NCBI GenBank assembly: GCA_024509875.1
Contig: JAMPIV010000277.1
Coordinates: 389,629 to 453,628 of the forward strand
DNA length: 64,000 nt
Origin: Oreohelix idahoensis
Lineage: Eukaryota > Mollusca > Gastropoda > Stylommatophora > Oreohelicidae
Direction of reading: 5' to 3'
Part shown: one piece after another, positions 1-10,376 of the stretch
How the letters are laid out: every line of letters begins with the position of its first letter
Numbering within the stretch: the stretch's first letter is position 1
Position numbers and translations under genes: made by a program
The notes under the pieces: generated by a model
Databases searched by the model: none
Seen by the model: the letters and a program-made list of their open reading frames with translations, nothing else
Told to the model about the DNA's origin: nothing

Positions 1-665
1 CTGCAAATTGTGATACTGCATTCTTTATGTCATTAAATTCATCTGCTAAATCATTTACAGCTATAGTGAAAATTGAAGGAGAGATCACTGATCCTTGAGG
101 AATCCCATTCTGTTGTTCATATATTTCTGACCTATCATTATTCACCTGTACAGCAAAATACCTGTCCTGTAAAAAGTTTTCTAGATACCTATAGGTTTTA
201 CCAGTAATGCCAATCTTTTTCATTTTGTAAAGAGCTCCATCGCGCCAGCATTCATCATATGCTCTAGCTACATCTAGAAAGACTGCCACTGTTTTCTCTT
301 TCCTCTTGAACCCTAGCTTTACATCATGTTCTAATCTTACAAGCTGGTCTACTGTACTTCTGTCTGCTCTAAACCCTGACTGGTTTGGGCTATATAACTG
401 TTTTTTTTCCAGGTAGAATTTAACTCTTTTATTCACAACAGTTTCCAGTATTTTACCTAGTTGTGATGTTAAGGAGATAGGCCTATATGAACTTACTTCA
501 TGGGCTTCCTTATTGGGTTTTAGAATGGGTACTATCATAGCTACTTTCCATGCTTTTGGTATCTTTCCTAAGTTCCAGATTTTGTTATAAAGTGAAGTTA
601 TTATGTTTATAGTTCTTTTGGGTACTTTCTTAAGGATTTCATAACTAAGTATACCAAGTGTATGG
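1..665 (-). pseudogene. LINE reverse transcriptase fragment (I/Jockey-like), inverted 5' part
   Basis: The minus strand reads as a non-LTR reverse transcriptase. From the right come a SYEILKK fingers block, KPNKEAHEVSSYRPISLTS, SGFRADRSTVDQL, the palm motif FLDVARAYDE, and GIPQGSVISPSIFTIAVNDL, ending at SQFA just before the expected YxDD at the window edge. These are standard RT blocks of I/Jockey-type LINEs, which copy element RNA at a nicked target. The frame is open over the stretch read, with the 3' part cut off at position 1. It abuts, head to head, the plus-strand RNase H region that begins near 660-690. I read the two as parts of one insertion whose 5' segment is inverted. Clade assignment rests on motif style and on the associated RNase H and is not certain. 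Confidence 0.85.
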
Positions 666-722
666 GACGTCCCCTTAAATAAAGATAGATATCCAACAGG
701 ATGGAGAACTATAGAAGACCTA

Positions 723-1739
723 ATGCAGTTCAAAGAACTATCAAACACAATTGAAAATAGTAATAAATACAGAAGCAAAATACCACCCTGGGAACTAAAA
801 ACACCAATCATAGACTACTCACTTACTGAAAAGATCAAACAAAACATAGAAGATAAGGAAGCCAAAATGATAAGTAGAAAGTTCATAGAGCAACTAACTA
901 AACAAAGTCTGGCCGTCTACACTGATGGATCCAAGGGTGATAGTGGGCAACTAGGTGCCGGAGTTGTAATACCACAATGGGGAATAAAAAAGAGCTACAG
1001 TATAACGGAAGGGGCATCGATTTTTACTGCAGAGATGGTAGCAATTCTTAAAAGTCTAGAAATAATCGAAGATAACCCACCAGAAGCTGTTACGATATTT
1101 ACAGACTCACTATCATCACTACAAGCACTAGAACACCCAGGTAAATGTAGCCGGCCAGACATAAAGGAAGAAATTCTAGCAATTAATACATCACTAGAGA
1201 ACAGAGGATGTAGTGTGAGGCTAGTGTGGGTTCCAGCACACATAGGTATAGCTGGCAACGAGTTGGCAGACCAGAATGCCAAGAAGGGAAGAACAAGTAA
1301 AAACAATATAAAAGCAGGACTGGGAAGGTCAGAGATCAAGAGCCAAGTGAAGGAAACTATAAACGAGGAATGGAAGACAACATGGAAGGAAAGTAGAAAA
1401 GGCAGACACGCGTTCAAACTGCTGAAAGAACCAACGAGGACATGCCAGGTCAGAGAAGAATTAAAGATACCATCGAACAAAAAACTGTGGCGTCTCCGAC
1501 TCGGTGCAGCATACTTCATGGTAGAAGAACCACACTGCCAAGAATGTCAGGAAGAGAATGACATAGACCACTACCTGATCCACTGTAAAAAGTATGAACA
1601 ACAAAGGCTTGAATTAAAAACTTACTATAGAAATCACAATATAGACTTAACAGGTGATAAGGTTTTAAGTATAGATGCCCCAAGAGCTGCCCAATCAATA
1701 CTTAAAAGATATATACATAAAACAAAGGAAAAAATATAA
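723..1739 (+). CDS. LINE RNase H domain and CCHC tail (I/Jockey-like)
   Basis: This 338-residue open frame is the C-terminal part of a LINE ORF2. Residues about 62-185 form an RNase H domain, which degrades template RNA in the DNA hybrid. Its carboxylates are visible: D68 in AVYTDGS, E104 in FTAE, D128 in IFTDS and D183 in NELAD, with H173 in WVPAHIG. A late Cys/His cluster, HCQECQEENDIDHYLIHC (C-x2-C-x7-H-x4-C, near residues 270-290), is typical of this LINE type. The frame is open further upstream, to about 645, so the Met at 723 is only the first ATG and not a real start. The RT that should precede it lies inverted on the other strand. The 3' flank to about 2100 is A-rich and probably the element's 3' UTR. 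Confidence 0.88.
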   Translation: MQFKELSNTIENSNKYRSKIPPWELKTPIIDYSLTEKIKQNIEDKEAKMISRKFIEQLTKQSLAVYTDGSKGDSGQLGAGVVIPQWGIKKSYSITEGASIFTAEMVAILKSLEIIEDNPPEAVTIFTDSLSSLQALEHPGKCSRPDIKEEILAINTSLENRGCSVRLVWVPAHIGIAGNELADQNAKKGRTSKNNIKAGLGRSEIKSQVKETINEEWKTTWKESRKGRHAFKLLKEPTRTCQVREELKIPSNKKLWRLRLGAAYFMVEEPHCQECQEENDIDHYLIHCKKYEQQRLELKTYYRNHNIDLTGDKVLSIDAPRAAQSILKRYIHKTKEKI

Positions 1740-2550
1740 GGTTAGAACTTCAGAAAAATCGTCCAACTAAATAGAAATTAAGCAGCAAGAACTAACAAAG
1801 CATTAACAAAAAAAAAAATAACTACTCATAGGACAAGGAAAGACAAGGTATTAAAAAAAAAGGGACAACAACTCAAAAAGAACAAATACTAATACAAATT
1901 AAAACCAAGTGTAAAGGACAATAGTTATCTAGAAACAATACAAAATAGAAAATAAAATTGACAAATACTAATATAAATAAAAATCAGCAACTGCAAAAGA
2001 CAACAGTTATTTAAATTGAATACAAAATTAGTAAAGAAAATGACACTAAATACCCCAATTATAACCAACTTTCAGGTTGAACAGGGTAGACCAAGATGGA
2101 AAGAGAAGAGGCAACAATGATCAGAGGCTGAGTGCCCGATCTCCACCCATCATTTCATCAAAACAACAACAACCGAACCAGTGGGTCCTAATAATGTCAC
2201 ACTCCCTCGTGATTTCCTGGGTAGTGAGATCGGATGCATAGCCTTCTCAGATAAGGGCGAAAAGAGAGGCAGTCTGTGTGCAAGCTGCGCACATTAAAAA
2301 TCCCTCAGCAGTTGGAAATCGTAAAGAGTAGGCCATATGGCCACTGCCCTAGCAAAATTTACAAAATTAGGAAAAGCTAACACCACAAAAATATTTATAG
2401 AATGAGTGATTCCTTCTCCTACTTGAGCAGTCAGTGAAGGCTAATGAGTCTTATTTACTTGAAGCAAAGCAATTTGTCACTCCTTGTAGTTCCTGGGGAT
2501 TAAGACAAAGCAAGAATATGACTACTGTACCATGAGGCATGTCGTACAAG
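1740..2550 (+). other. A-rich LINE 3' region, then unassigned sequence with SINE-like piece
   Basis: Positions 1740 to about 2100 are very A-rich on the plus strand and directly follow the RNase H frame, so they are probably the LINE 3' UTR. Around 2237-2262 a short block (CTCAGATAAGGGCGAAAAG) resembles 21690-21712, where it sits in a tRNA-like SINE head. No coding sequence was recognised. Confidence 0.5.
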
Positions 2551-2554
2551 GTGA

Positions 2555-2715
2555 CTAATATGAGGCTGTTCATGGAGCAGGCACCCCGATCATGTCAAGT
2601 AAACTGCCACAGAAACCCACAGCTGTAATAGCATGTGGCTGCTTGGTGCAGGCTTCCTGCAAGGGGGCCACCTGCAGTGGTGGCTCCATGATCCGTAGGG
2701 AGCACAAAGGAAAAA
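2555..2715 (+). repeat. Copy of dispersed 'GGCTGGCAA' short repeat
   Basis: One of about nine copies of a short interspersed sequence in this window. The shared order is GAGGCTG(GCAA), CTCATCATGT-like, TGCTACAGAAACC-like, ACTGCAA.AGC-like, CTTCCTGC, GTGGCTCCATG. This copy is plus-oriented and ends near GGGAGCACAAAGG. The short open frames over it on both strands are chance. No internal Pol III boxes or tail were identified with certainty. Confidence 0.6.
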
Positions 2716-2869
2716 TGATAATGCTGAAAGCAGTCTGTGACAACATCAGAGACATGTCCTTGTCCTTTCTTCTGTTAGAGACAGTCCAGCCATAAGGAGA
2801 CCAGGAGCTTAGCTAAAGATTACCTGGAGTATAATCTTGTGAGCATTTCATCCAAGTTAAAAGCTTATA

Positions 2870-3335
2870 TTCAACTTCACTGTTAGCTATGTCACAACCT
2901 ATGCTAAGCAAGAAAGAAGGCTCAATACCTTCCAACTACGGTGTCTACGCCACGTCCTTGGCATTTCGTGGAAAGATAAAATGACAAAAGTCGAGGTGTT
3001 GTCACGTGCTGGTCTTCAAAGCATGTATACACTGCTTAGACAGTGAGGACTTGGCCATGTCCGCCGCATGGAAGATGGTCGCATCCCAAAAGATACTTTC
3101 TAAGGACAACTGGCAGATGGCAAAAGAACGGGTGACCGCAGCTGAGATTCAAAGATGTGTGCAAGAGAGACATGAGGGCACTGGACATAAATCCAGCAAC
3201 CTGGGAGGATGAAGCTGCTGATCACATCAAGTGGCAATGCTGTCTATGGCGCCACCTCAGACTGGGCGAAAGGCAGCTCACACAACAAGCAGAAGAGAGG
3301 AGAAAACGTTGAAAGGAACACTAGGAAAATAAGCA
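2870..3335 (+). pseudogene. Degenerate LINE ORF2 C-terminus (RTE/L2-like)
   Basis: Plus-strand frames with several stops read as the thumb and tail of a non-LTR retrotransposon: ERRLNTFQLRCLRHVLGIS, then WKDKMTKVEVLSRAGLQSMY, then GLGHVRRMEDGRIPKDTF and finally a D-W-x-x-A-x-D-like tail. The H(V/M)RRMEDGRIPK block is a common C-terminal signature of RTE/L2-like elements. At least three stops and probable frameshifts show it is dead. The 5' part (endonuclease, RT palm) is missing. Exact clade not assigned. Confidence 0.75.
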
Positions 3336-3489
3336 GCTGAGGGCTGTCACCTCAGGGGCGCATTCCTATAGTCAGTTATAACTGAAGGGGCTATTACTGT
3401 TAGCTATTTTAGCATCCGTGTCCATGTGTTACCTATTAGTCTTTCAACTGTTAAAAAAAGGCCAAATATGAGATGCAATAACCACTTGC

Positions 3490-3547
3490 CTTTTGATAAA
3501 TCCTCCTCCTCTTTCTTTATTGCTGATGGATTTGCTGTGGGTTTTTT
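3490..3547 (-). CDS. STAM: STAM-like gene, exon with start of ubiquitin-interacting motif
   Basis: This minus-strand exon of 58 nt follows a good acceptor (TTTTTCATTTGCAG). It encodes KKPTANPSAIKKEEEDLSK plus one base. In STAM proteins the UIM begins with the same kind of KKEEEDLAKAI block, so the exon carries the linker and the first half of the UIM. The UIM binds ubiquitylated cargo for ESCRT-0 sorting on endosomes. It enters in phase 0, matching the end of the exon at 7588-7651. The donor reads AAAAG|GCAAGT, a GC-AG type intron with an otherwise perfect consensus. The next exon (rest of UIM, SH3) was not found and may lie left of the window. Orthology is inferred from motif order only. Confidence 0.8.
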
Positions 3548-3559
3548 CTGCAAATGAAA

Positions 3560-4724
3560 AAGAAATAGGAACAGACATGCAAGTCTCACTAGTTCAAAAA
3601 TATGCTAAAAACAATAATGAGAAACCAGCAATTAAATATATAATGTACTCAATTTTTAAGCGGAATAAAACTGTTATCATCTGTAGAAATTCAACACACT
3701 TAACAAAAAAAAAAAAAAAACCTCAGAGAATGAAAGAGTAGCTGAAATGTATAAAAGAAGTGACTAAACCATCCCACAGATCACTAGAACTACCTTGGTA
3801 TGCCACTGCATCTTCATAAGATGAATGTGGAAATAAAGAAAGTGTCTAAATCCAGCTCAAGTATCCTCTAACCCTCTGCTGTAGAAACATGAACATGCTA
3901 TAATATAGCAATAAACATTCAGTTTAAATAGAACAGTACTTAATTATTTTTTTTATTTTTTCTATTGCTCATATATTATACACATTACCAAAAGCAATCA
4001 GGGTTATGTCAGTTGATAAAAAAAAAAAACCACACACGCACGCACGCACACTCACACATGCACACACACACACATATATATCCACATACATATATAAATA
4101 TAAGAAAACGTAAGGAAAAAATCCTGTTTCTCACTACTGAATATGTTTGGTGACATACATCATAAAGAAACATAAATGTATCCTAAATACATTAAAAATG
4201 TGTGTGAAAGTGGTGATCTTTTGTGACAGGATTGACAAACAAAGCTTTGAGCCTTCTTTTCTCCAGACTCTTTGATTTACTAGCATTGCCCTCTTCCAAT
4301 GTAAATAAAATCACTATACAATAACAATCATGTAACAACAATAATCCTATTAGCACAAAACTTGAATACAAACCAGATTTTGTGGTTTTGAGTCAAATAT
4401 TATATTTTGACAGATAAGTATGGAAATCTTTTTTTCCTACACTCTACATTAACGAACAAGAAGCTATCACTGTAGCAGGCCTATGCAGAAAGCCTGTGCT
4501 GAAACTTGGTGCTGTGATTTCTGCACAAATATGCACATATTACCATTACAGCCCCACCCAGAATAGTTCCTGGGTATTTTTCAAGTGACAAAGAAAGAAC
4601 GGTTACCGCTTCCTCAGGCCTGTGGTATCGGCAACCAAAATGATGTTGTAAAGGGTAATTAAAATGTCACTCCTTATTTTTAAATTGTTATATTCTCACT
4701 TATAAGTATTGTATACACACTTGT
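3560..4724. other. Intronic sequence with AC microsatellite, no gene seen
   Basis: AT-rich sequence inside the inferred STAM intron. It contains a poly-A run near 3705-3720 and an imperfect (CA)n tract at about 4029-4085. Short open frames here have no recognisable protein similarity. Confidence 0.5.
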
Positions 4725-6113
4725 ATGTTATTGTTATTGTTGAACAGAATCGACATTATTGCACTCTGGGCAAACCCATAGGTGCTCAGTCTCCCTCAGT
4801 ATGTGACGAAGAGTGTGAATGCTAATTGTTCCTGTAGCTCGCTGGTTATAAACACGATGGATGCATCCTCTCATACGTCCATCTCTGACAACGTGACGTT
4901 TGATGCCAAATTCCAACAGTTTTAACCGTGATGATTCATGTATTGTAGTGTCATTTTCTAACAGGCGATCATTAGTAGCTCTCAGTATCTCTCCCTTATC
5001 CATATTCAGTGTCCCCACTGCTGGTGCTCTTGATGCTAGTCTGTCAGCTCATTACCGCGTATTCCTGCATGACTAGGACAGTAGATCCACACCAGCTCCT
5101 GCAGATTCGAAGCTTCTATGGAGGTTTTCCATTCATGCCGTAGCCAACCATTTTTAACCTTTCGAAGCAAGGACCGAGAGTCTGACACAATAACTGCCTT
5201 TGTTCCTGAAGTTTCAGTTAGCTATCTTAAGGCTGCAGTAGCTGCCTCTATCTCCATTCTCATGCTGGAAGTTATTGTCTTGAACGCCCTGCTATGTTCG
5301 GCGAGGATTCTGCCATTTACCCCAGCAGAGAAGCCCCAACCTAATTTTTCACCACGGATCACAGACCCATCAGTGTACACAATGGCATCATTATCCCCAG
5401 CATGATCAAGTATCAGTTGATTAATTTCCAGTTCCGCTTTCCCATTGCCCCAAGTTCTACACTCTCTGCCAAGGCTGATGATGACTTGCTGGTAGTTAAT
5501 CCAGTTCTCATCTGACTTACTCCATTCTTCCCCTTTGAATATATTTTCAACTTTGGTCACCTGCTTGATCGTTGTTTCTGCCTGTGCTATCCATGACATC
5601 CCCCTCTTTATTCTTGCTCCCTTGATGTCAGCTATGTTTCCATGCAGGGGGTGCCGTTTGTCTGTGGTTACTCGCATATAGCACTCGACAACACTCCAAG
5701 CATTTACCTCATTGTCACAATGGGGGTATATGTGTACAGCCCAAGACTATAAGCATCCCTTCATTTTGAGTGCATTCTAGCCATTCATATTGTGTTACTG
5801 ACAGCGTTAGTATTCCCAGCCCATACTCAATGACTGATTTGACGAGCTGATGATAAAGAAGAAATAATAATCTCAGCTCCAGATGCGCTGCGTTCATTAT
5901 TTTCAGGGCTGCCAGACTTCTCTTGCATTTCTGTATGATGTGATCAACATGGTACTTATACGATAGCCTGCGATCGAATGTAATTCCAAGGTATTTCAGC
6001 TTTTCTTGCCTTTAAATTTTCTGTCCATTGAGAGTAATATCTGGAAGATCTGTTTTCACTATGGAGTTGTTTAAGGAGCACCACATCACGCAGGCCTTGT
6101 TGGGACTGACTTT
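4725..6113 (-). pseudogene. Minus-strand LINE with RT tail and RNase H (I/Jockey-like), decayed
   Basis: Reading right to left on the minus strand: SPNKACVMWCSLNN, KLKYLGITFDRRLSY (the conserved post-palm LINE block), HQLVKSVIEYGLGILTLS, an RNase H start DAIVYTDGSVIRGEKLGWGF with RMEIEAATAALR, and a tail with WVCPECNNVDS near 4750-4800. At least one internal stop (in the GQKI/RQEK region near 6015) and frame changes near 5690 and 5220-5030 show it is dead. The 5' end stops abruptly where the tandem repeat begins at about 6114. A second copy of the 3' part lies at 44225-44560, so this family is multi-copy here. Confidence 0.82.
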
Positions 6114-7032
6114 GGAGTATGTATTGGTATTTGATATAGACTTGTATGTATTGGTATTTGGTATACACTTGTATGTATTGGTATTTGGTATACACTTGTA
6201 TGTACTGGTATTTGATATACACTTGTGTGTATTGGTATTTTATATACACTTGTATGTATTTGATATACACTTGTATGTATTGGTATTGATATACACTTCT
6301 ACGTATTGGTATTTGATATACACTTTTATGTATTGGTGTTTGGTATACACTTGTATGTATTGGTATTTGGTATACACGTGTATGTATTGGTATTTGATAT
6401 ACACTTGTATGTATTAGTATTTGAAATACATTTGTATGTATTAGTATTTGATATACACTTGTACGTATTGGTATTTGATATACACTTGTATGTATTGGTA
6501 TTTGATATACACTTGTATGTATTGGTACTTGTATGTATCGGTATTTGATATACTTGCATGAATTGGATATACACTTGTAAGTATTGGATATACACTTGTA
6601 TGTTTTGGATATACACTTGCATGTATTTGATATACACTTGCATATATTTTATATACACTTGCATGTATTGGATATACACTTATATGTATTTGATATACAT
6701 TTCTATGTATTTGATATACACTTGCATGTATTGGATATACACTTGTTAGTATTGGATATACACTTGTATGTATTGGATATACGCATGTATGTATTGGATA
6801 TACACATGTATGTATTGAATATACACTTGTATGTATTAGATATACACTTGTAAGTACTGGATGTACACTTGTATGTATTAGATATACACTTGTAAGTATT
6901 AGATGTACACTTGTATGAATTGGATATACACTTGTATGTATTGGATATACACTTGTATGTATTGGATATACACTTGTATGTATTGGATATACACTTGTAT
7001 GTATTAGATATACACTTGTATGTATTGCTTAT
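6114..7032. repeat. Minisatellite, 27-bp units switching to 21-bp units
   Basis: From about 6118 to 6550 the unit is 27 bp (TTGTATGTATTGG, TATTTGATATACAC). From about 6556 to 7026 it is 21 bp (TTGTATGTATTGGATATACAC), about 16 and 22 copies respectively by eye. The shorter unit equals the longer one minus six bases (GTATTT). Both periods are multiples of three, so long open frames of repeated Y/I/V/L residues appear on both strands. I regard these as artefacts of the period, not genes. The array starts exactly where the minus-strand LINE fragment breaks off. Confidence 0.95.
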
Positions 7033-7334
7033 ACCTTACACAAATGACAAAACAAGGAGCAGTAACTACCATTTGACTAATAAGTTGTATTTATTTTTGC
7101 CTCCTCCACCACCCCTGTAATTCAACTACTAATCCCCAGGACATTAAGCAGGCATACACTTTTTCTCTCTTGTTCACATAAGTTTAACTGCCACATTAGA
7201 TTTTCTTTTCCTTTATTTTATTTCTGGAAATAAAACTTATTAGTTAAATGGTTGTTTTAATATATATGTATGCATTAGACACACAGAGGATACAATAATT
7301 TTAAAACAGGGAGTGGCTTTTCAATCATCCAGTA

Positions 7335-7480
7335 TATGAAGCTGGGAACCTCATCATGTTGAACAAAATGCTACAGAAACTAATGCTACAAGATCACATA
7401 AATGCTTTGATGCCTGCTTCCTGCACAAAGGCCATCTGCTGGAGTGGCTTTATGCTCCACATGGAAGAAAAACCAAAAAT
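7335..7480 (+). repeat. Copy of dispersed 'GGCTGGCAA' short repeat
   Basis: Plus-oriented copy: GAAGCTGGGAACCTCATC, ATGTTGAACAAAATGCTACA, GCCTGCTTCCTGCACAAAGG, GAGTGGCTTTATGCTCCAC. It matches the copy at 2555-2715 and the reverse of 8640-8800 in order and spacing. Confidence 0.6.
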
Positions 7481-7587
7481 GATAAATGATGTCCGCCCCA
7501 TGTGTAAAATAAAGATATATAAAACTTTCCACTACCAGCTTCTTTATAAAATACAAAAATAAAGATACATATAAAACTTCTACTAAC

Positions 7588-7651
7588 CACTTCTGTATCA
7601 GTAAAGTCAAAACCTTCTTTCTTTAAGCTCTCATAGAATGATGGTATTAAG
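7588..7651 (-). CDS. STAM: STAM-like gene, last VHS-domain exon
   Basis: This minus-strand exon of 64 nt has acceptor TGTTATCTCCACAG and donor GTG|GTTAGT. Its first base completes the serine codon left open by exon 8188-8273, and it then reads LIPSFYESLKKEGFDFTDT(EV). This is the end of the VHS domain in STAM proteins, where the usual text is LIPxLYxxLRxEGxDF. The VHS domain helps ESCRT-0 bind ubiquitin and membranes. The phase match to both neighbouring exons is strong evidence that this is a real spliced gene and not a shadow frame. Confidence 0.85.
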
Positions 7652-7744
7652 CTGTGGAGATAACACAAACAAGTCATTTCTCTATAAATCTCAAATATGC
7701 TAGTTACATCTAAAGAAATTACAAATACTGATTCAGATATATAT

Positions 7745-8187
7745 GTATATTCATAAACACAAAACACGCAATTCACACCTGGATGAACTACAAATACATA
7801 ATACAGGTTATATAAATCACATTTTAATCACACATATACATATCAGGCTTAAATATTGGAGCTTATGTACTTCAGAAAACAAACTTTTTAATTTGCTACA
7901 TAGAAAAATAACAATGTTGAGATGTTTACACTTTGTGAAACTTCAAATTCTCTGCTATGAAGATATAAGCTAAGTGTGTGAAAAATGATCTTAGATACAT
8001 TTAATATACATTTGAAAGCACTCAACCATTCAGAAAAATTAGTACTGTACCAACCCTTAAACCCCATTTCTTCTTACTCCGATACTTCAGGCATACAGTC
8101 TTCAAACGTGTATAACCTAATAACTGGAATTAAACGATGCATTCTGGATTAATAAATGGACAGAACAAACAAATGTAAAGATCATAC
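7745..8187. other. STAM intron sequence, nothing recognised
   Basis: AT-rich intronic sequence between two identified STAM exons. No repeat family or coding similarity seen. Confidence 0.5.
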
Positions 8188-8273
8188 CTAAGTGATGGAT
8201 CATCTTTGAATTCAGGCAGCTCAGACCAGGCTTTGATCATGAGTCTCAGCTTCTGTGCAACTTTTGGGTGTGC
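8188..8273 (-). CDS. STAM: STAM-like gene, VHS-domain exon
   Basis: This minus-strand exon of 86 nt has acceptor ATATCTAACAG and donor TTAG|GTATGA. It encodes AHPKVAQKLRLMIKAWSELP then EFKDDPSL, ending with two bases of a serine codon that the next exon completes. The block (K)AHPKV..KL...(I/L)..W...F..DP.L is diagnostic of STAM/Hbp VHS domains, which act with HRS in ESCRT-0 to sort ubiquitylated receptors at endosomes. Compared with the usual W(T/A)(E/D)EF there are two or three extra residues (SELPEF). Identification is by motif recognition and not by database search. Confidence 0.87.
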
Positions 8274-8639
8274 CTGTTAGATATAAAATACCCAGCTGTA
8301 CCAAGTTAGTTAAGACAAAAAGTAAATAATTAACACAGGCACCATTGGACTAATGAATAATGAGGAAAAAGGTACAGATAGTAAAACATGCACATTTTCA
8401 CATCTTTACTAAGGTGATGAACACACAAATGTATCTAGCCAATTATCAGTTATTGGTCCTGTTGATGCAATAGGTCATAAGTCTCAGCTAACTCGTATAA
8501 ATTTTTCAGAGACTTGTCTTCAATGTTCTTAATACAACACTAGGAATTTCCTTCTTTTCCTCTCTCTTTTGCCCAGCTCCTCCTAGAAACAGACCACTTT
8601 ATGTCTCTAGTTTGTATTCATTCATTCACTTTCCTATTC

Positions 8640-8800
8640 TCTCCTCATGGAACCACTACTGCAGTTTGCTCCCAGGAAACCTGCATCAAAACACTCATGT
8701 ACTCTTGCAGCAATGGTTTATGTAGCAATATGTTTGACATGAATAGACTACCAGCCTCATGCACAATGTCACATCTGTCTCCACTTATTAACCTGAGGCA
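8640..8800 (-). repeat. Copy of dispersed 'GGCTGGCAA' short repeat (reverse)
   Basis: The minus strand reads GAGGCTGGTAGTCTATTCAT, then CATATTGCTACATAAACCAT, TGCTGCAAGAGTACATGAG, CAGGTTTCCTGGGAGCAAAC, AGTAGTGGTTCCATGAGG. The order is the same as in the other copies. Confidence 0.6.
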
Positions 8801-10248
8801 GCAGAAGGCGTACTCTTTCTCTGTCTCCTCAGAGACCCCCATGAACTACACGAGTTGCTAGCTTGTCTTGCACTTCCTCCGCTTTTCCGGGAATAATCAA
8901 GTCTTTTTAATTTTTGGCGTGGACGAGCTAGCCTTTCTTTCAGCTTTTTTTCACAGCAGCCAGCTTTTATAACCTCTATCTGTCTGAGTCCTAAAATAAC
9001 GCTTCGAGTCATAGTAAGAGAGTAAGAGTTCCGCACAGTAATGCATTTGTCCCTCTGGTTTCAACCTTTCGGGGTTTCTGGTTGTCTCCTTCCTGTTGTG
9101 GTCCTTCCGCTCCCAGCAAGGCATGGACCTGTTCATCCCGTGTTCCTCTCCCATGACCTCACTGCCCCCCCCACGGACCACAGGACCGTCTTTTTCACCT
9201 TCGGGGGGGCTCCCCCAGTTCTACTCCCGCTGACGGACCCTGTTCATCCAGGAGACCTGTTTCGGGCCCGTAGCTTGTAAGTCTGATGTCCTTCCCTCTT
9301 TCTTCTTCTTTCTCGTTAGAAATCACATCAGCACACAGATTGATTTTGGTTTTAAGTGTGGGAGCTGCTATATTTAAAAGACTGCTGCTTATACACTAAT
9401 CCGTTGAGGGCTTATGATAGACAACAATAAGACCAACATCCCAGGTGAGCCTCTCTTCTCTAAGCTCTATACTTCATCCATCCACCCATACTGCTATGCA
9501 AAAGGATTGGTATTGGGTAGAGAGATTGTGTCCTCTTATTTTAGCAATCCAGGGCAGGACATCAATCAGAGACAAAATGCCAAGCTCTGAAATACAAACC
9601 ACCCCCTGTCTCATTTCAGGTAAACCTACCCCCACCACCGGAGATACAACCCCGGTACCCGCACCCATTAGCCAGCGCGGGTTTTTACCTTACCACCCCC
9701 CACTGGGGAATGACGGGCTGACGCGATTCGCCTACGGTGAATAGCATCCCAGAACCATCCCCCGTTGAATAAACCATACCGCAAACTTAACATATCTTAT
9801 ACTTGACTTTCCTTGATCCCCTTTTTCATGTTCTTACTCCTTCTCCTTTACAAGACCAATTCAACTCACACTAGGTAAACACACATAACCCCACTACCCA
9901 ATCTTCACCCAGCCCCTCCACCGTGATACCTTCACGCCCCGTTATGTACTACCCCCACGTCCCGACCAACCACGCCGGCTCGTGGTGTATGTTGCCTCTG
10001 AACTCTTACTTAAAACAAATGTGTTAAATTGCTGTCCTTCGGTTGTGGTGCCTGCGAACGTAGGGTAAATTTCCTAAAATTTGCCTGTGCACGCTACAGG
10101 TAATTTCTTTTCTTGCAAGGAGATTTGTATAAGGCTCAGGTATTAGGGACTGAAATCAGAAGGAACGAATCGCCAGGAGTTGGCTGTAAATGTTTTTTTC
10201 TCCTTGAGTTACAGTAAACAAGTAAAAACAAAGATCAAGAACTGGTAC
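8801..10248. other. STAM intron with C-rich unassigned blocks
   Basis: Holds G/C-run-rich stretches (9160-9260) and a CTTCTTCTTTCTC tract at 9301-9313 that may be the reverse of a (GAA)n retroposon tail. No confident coding sequence or known repeat seen. Confidence 0.35.
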
Positions 10249-10376
10249 CTTGTGTAAGAGACATCAATGCACTGGCATGACTCCTGAGACAAAAGTCCAT
10301 CTGGATCTGGAACAGACTCAAAGATTGCAAATGTCCTTTGCCATCAATGATTTTCAACGGCACATTCATCCAGAAG
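10249..10376 (-). other. Candidate exon, possibly damaged STAM VHS exon
   Basis: This 128-nt minus-strand segment has an acceptor-like left side (AATTGTCACACAG) and a donor-like end (ACACAAG|GTACCA). It begins LLDECAV, like the LLDACV of STAM VHS domains. In another frame it ends CLLHK, which would join in phase to the AHPKV of exon 8188-8273 (STAM usually has K before AHPKV). The frames do not connect: there are internal stops, and 128 nt is longer than the roughly 96 nt expected. It may be a sequence-damaged exon, a pseudo-exon or coincidence. Confidence 0.25.

Noticed and set aside
995..1519. 174-residue minus-strand frame opposite the RNase H domain
   Set aside because: Shadow of the real plus-strand RNase H coding sequence.
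6028..7120. Several open frames of 60-129 residues rich in Y, I, V and L on both strands
   Set aside because: They come from the 27/21-bp minisatellite, whose periods are multiples of three. No start context or domain.
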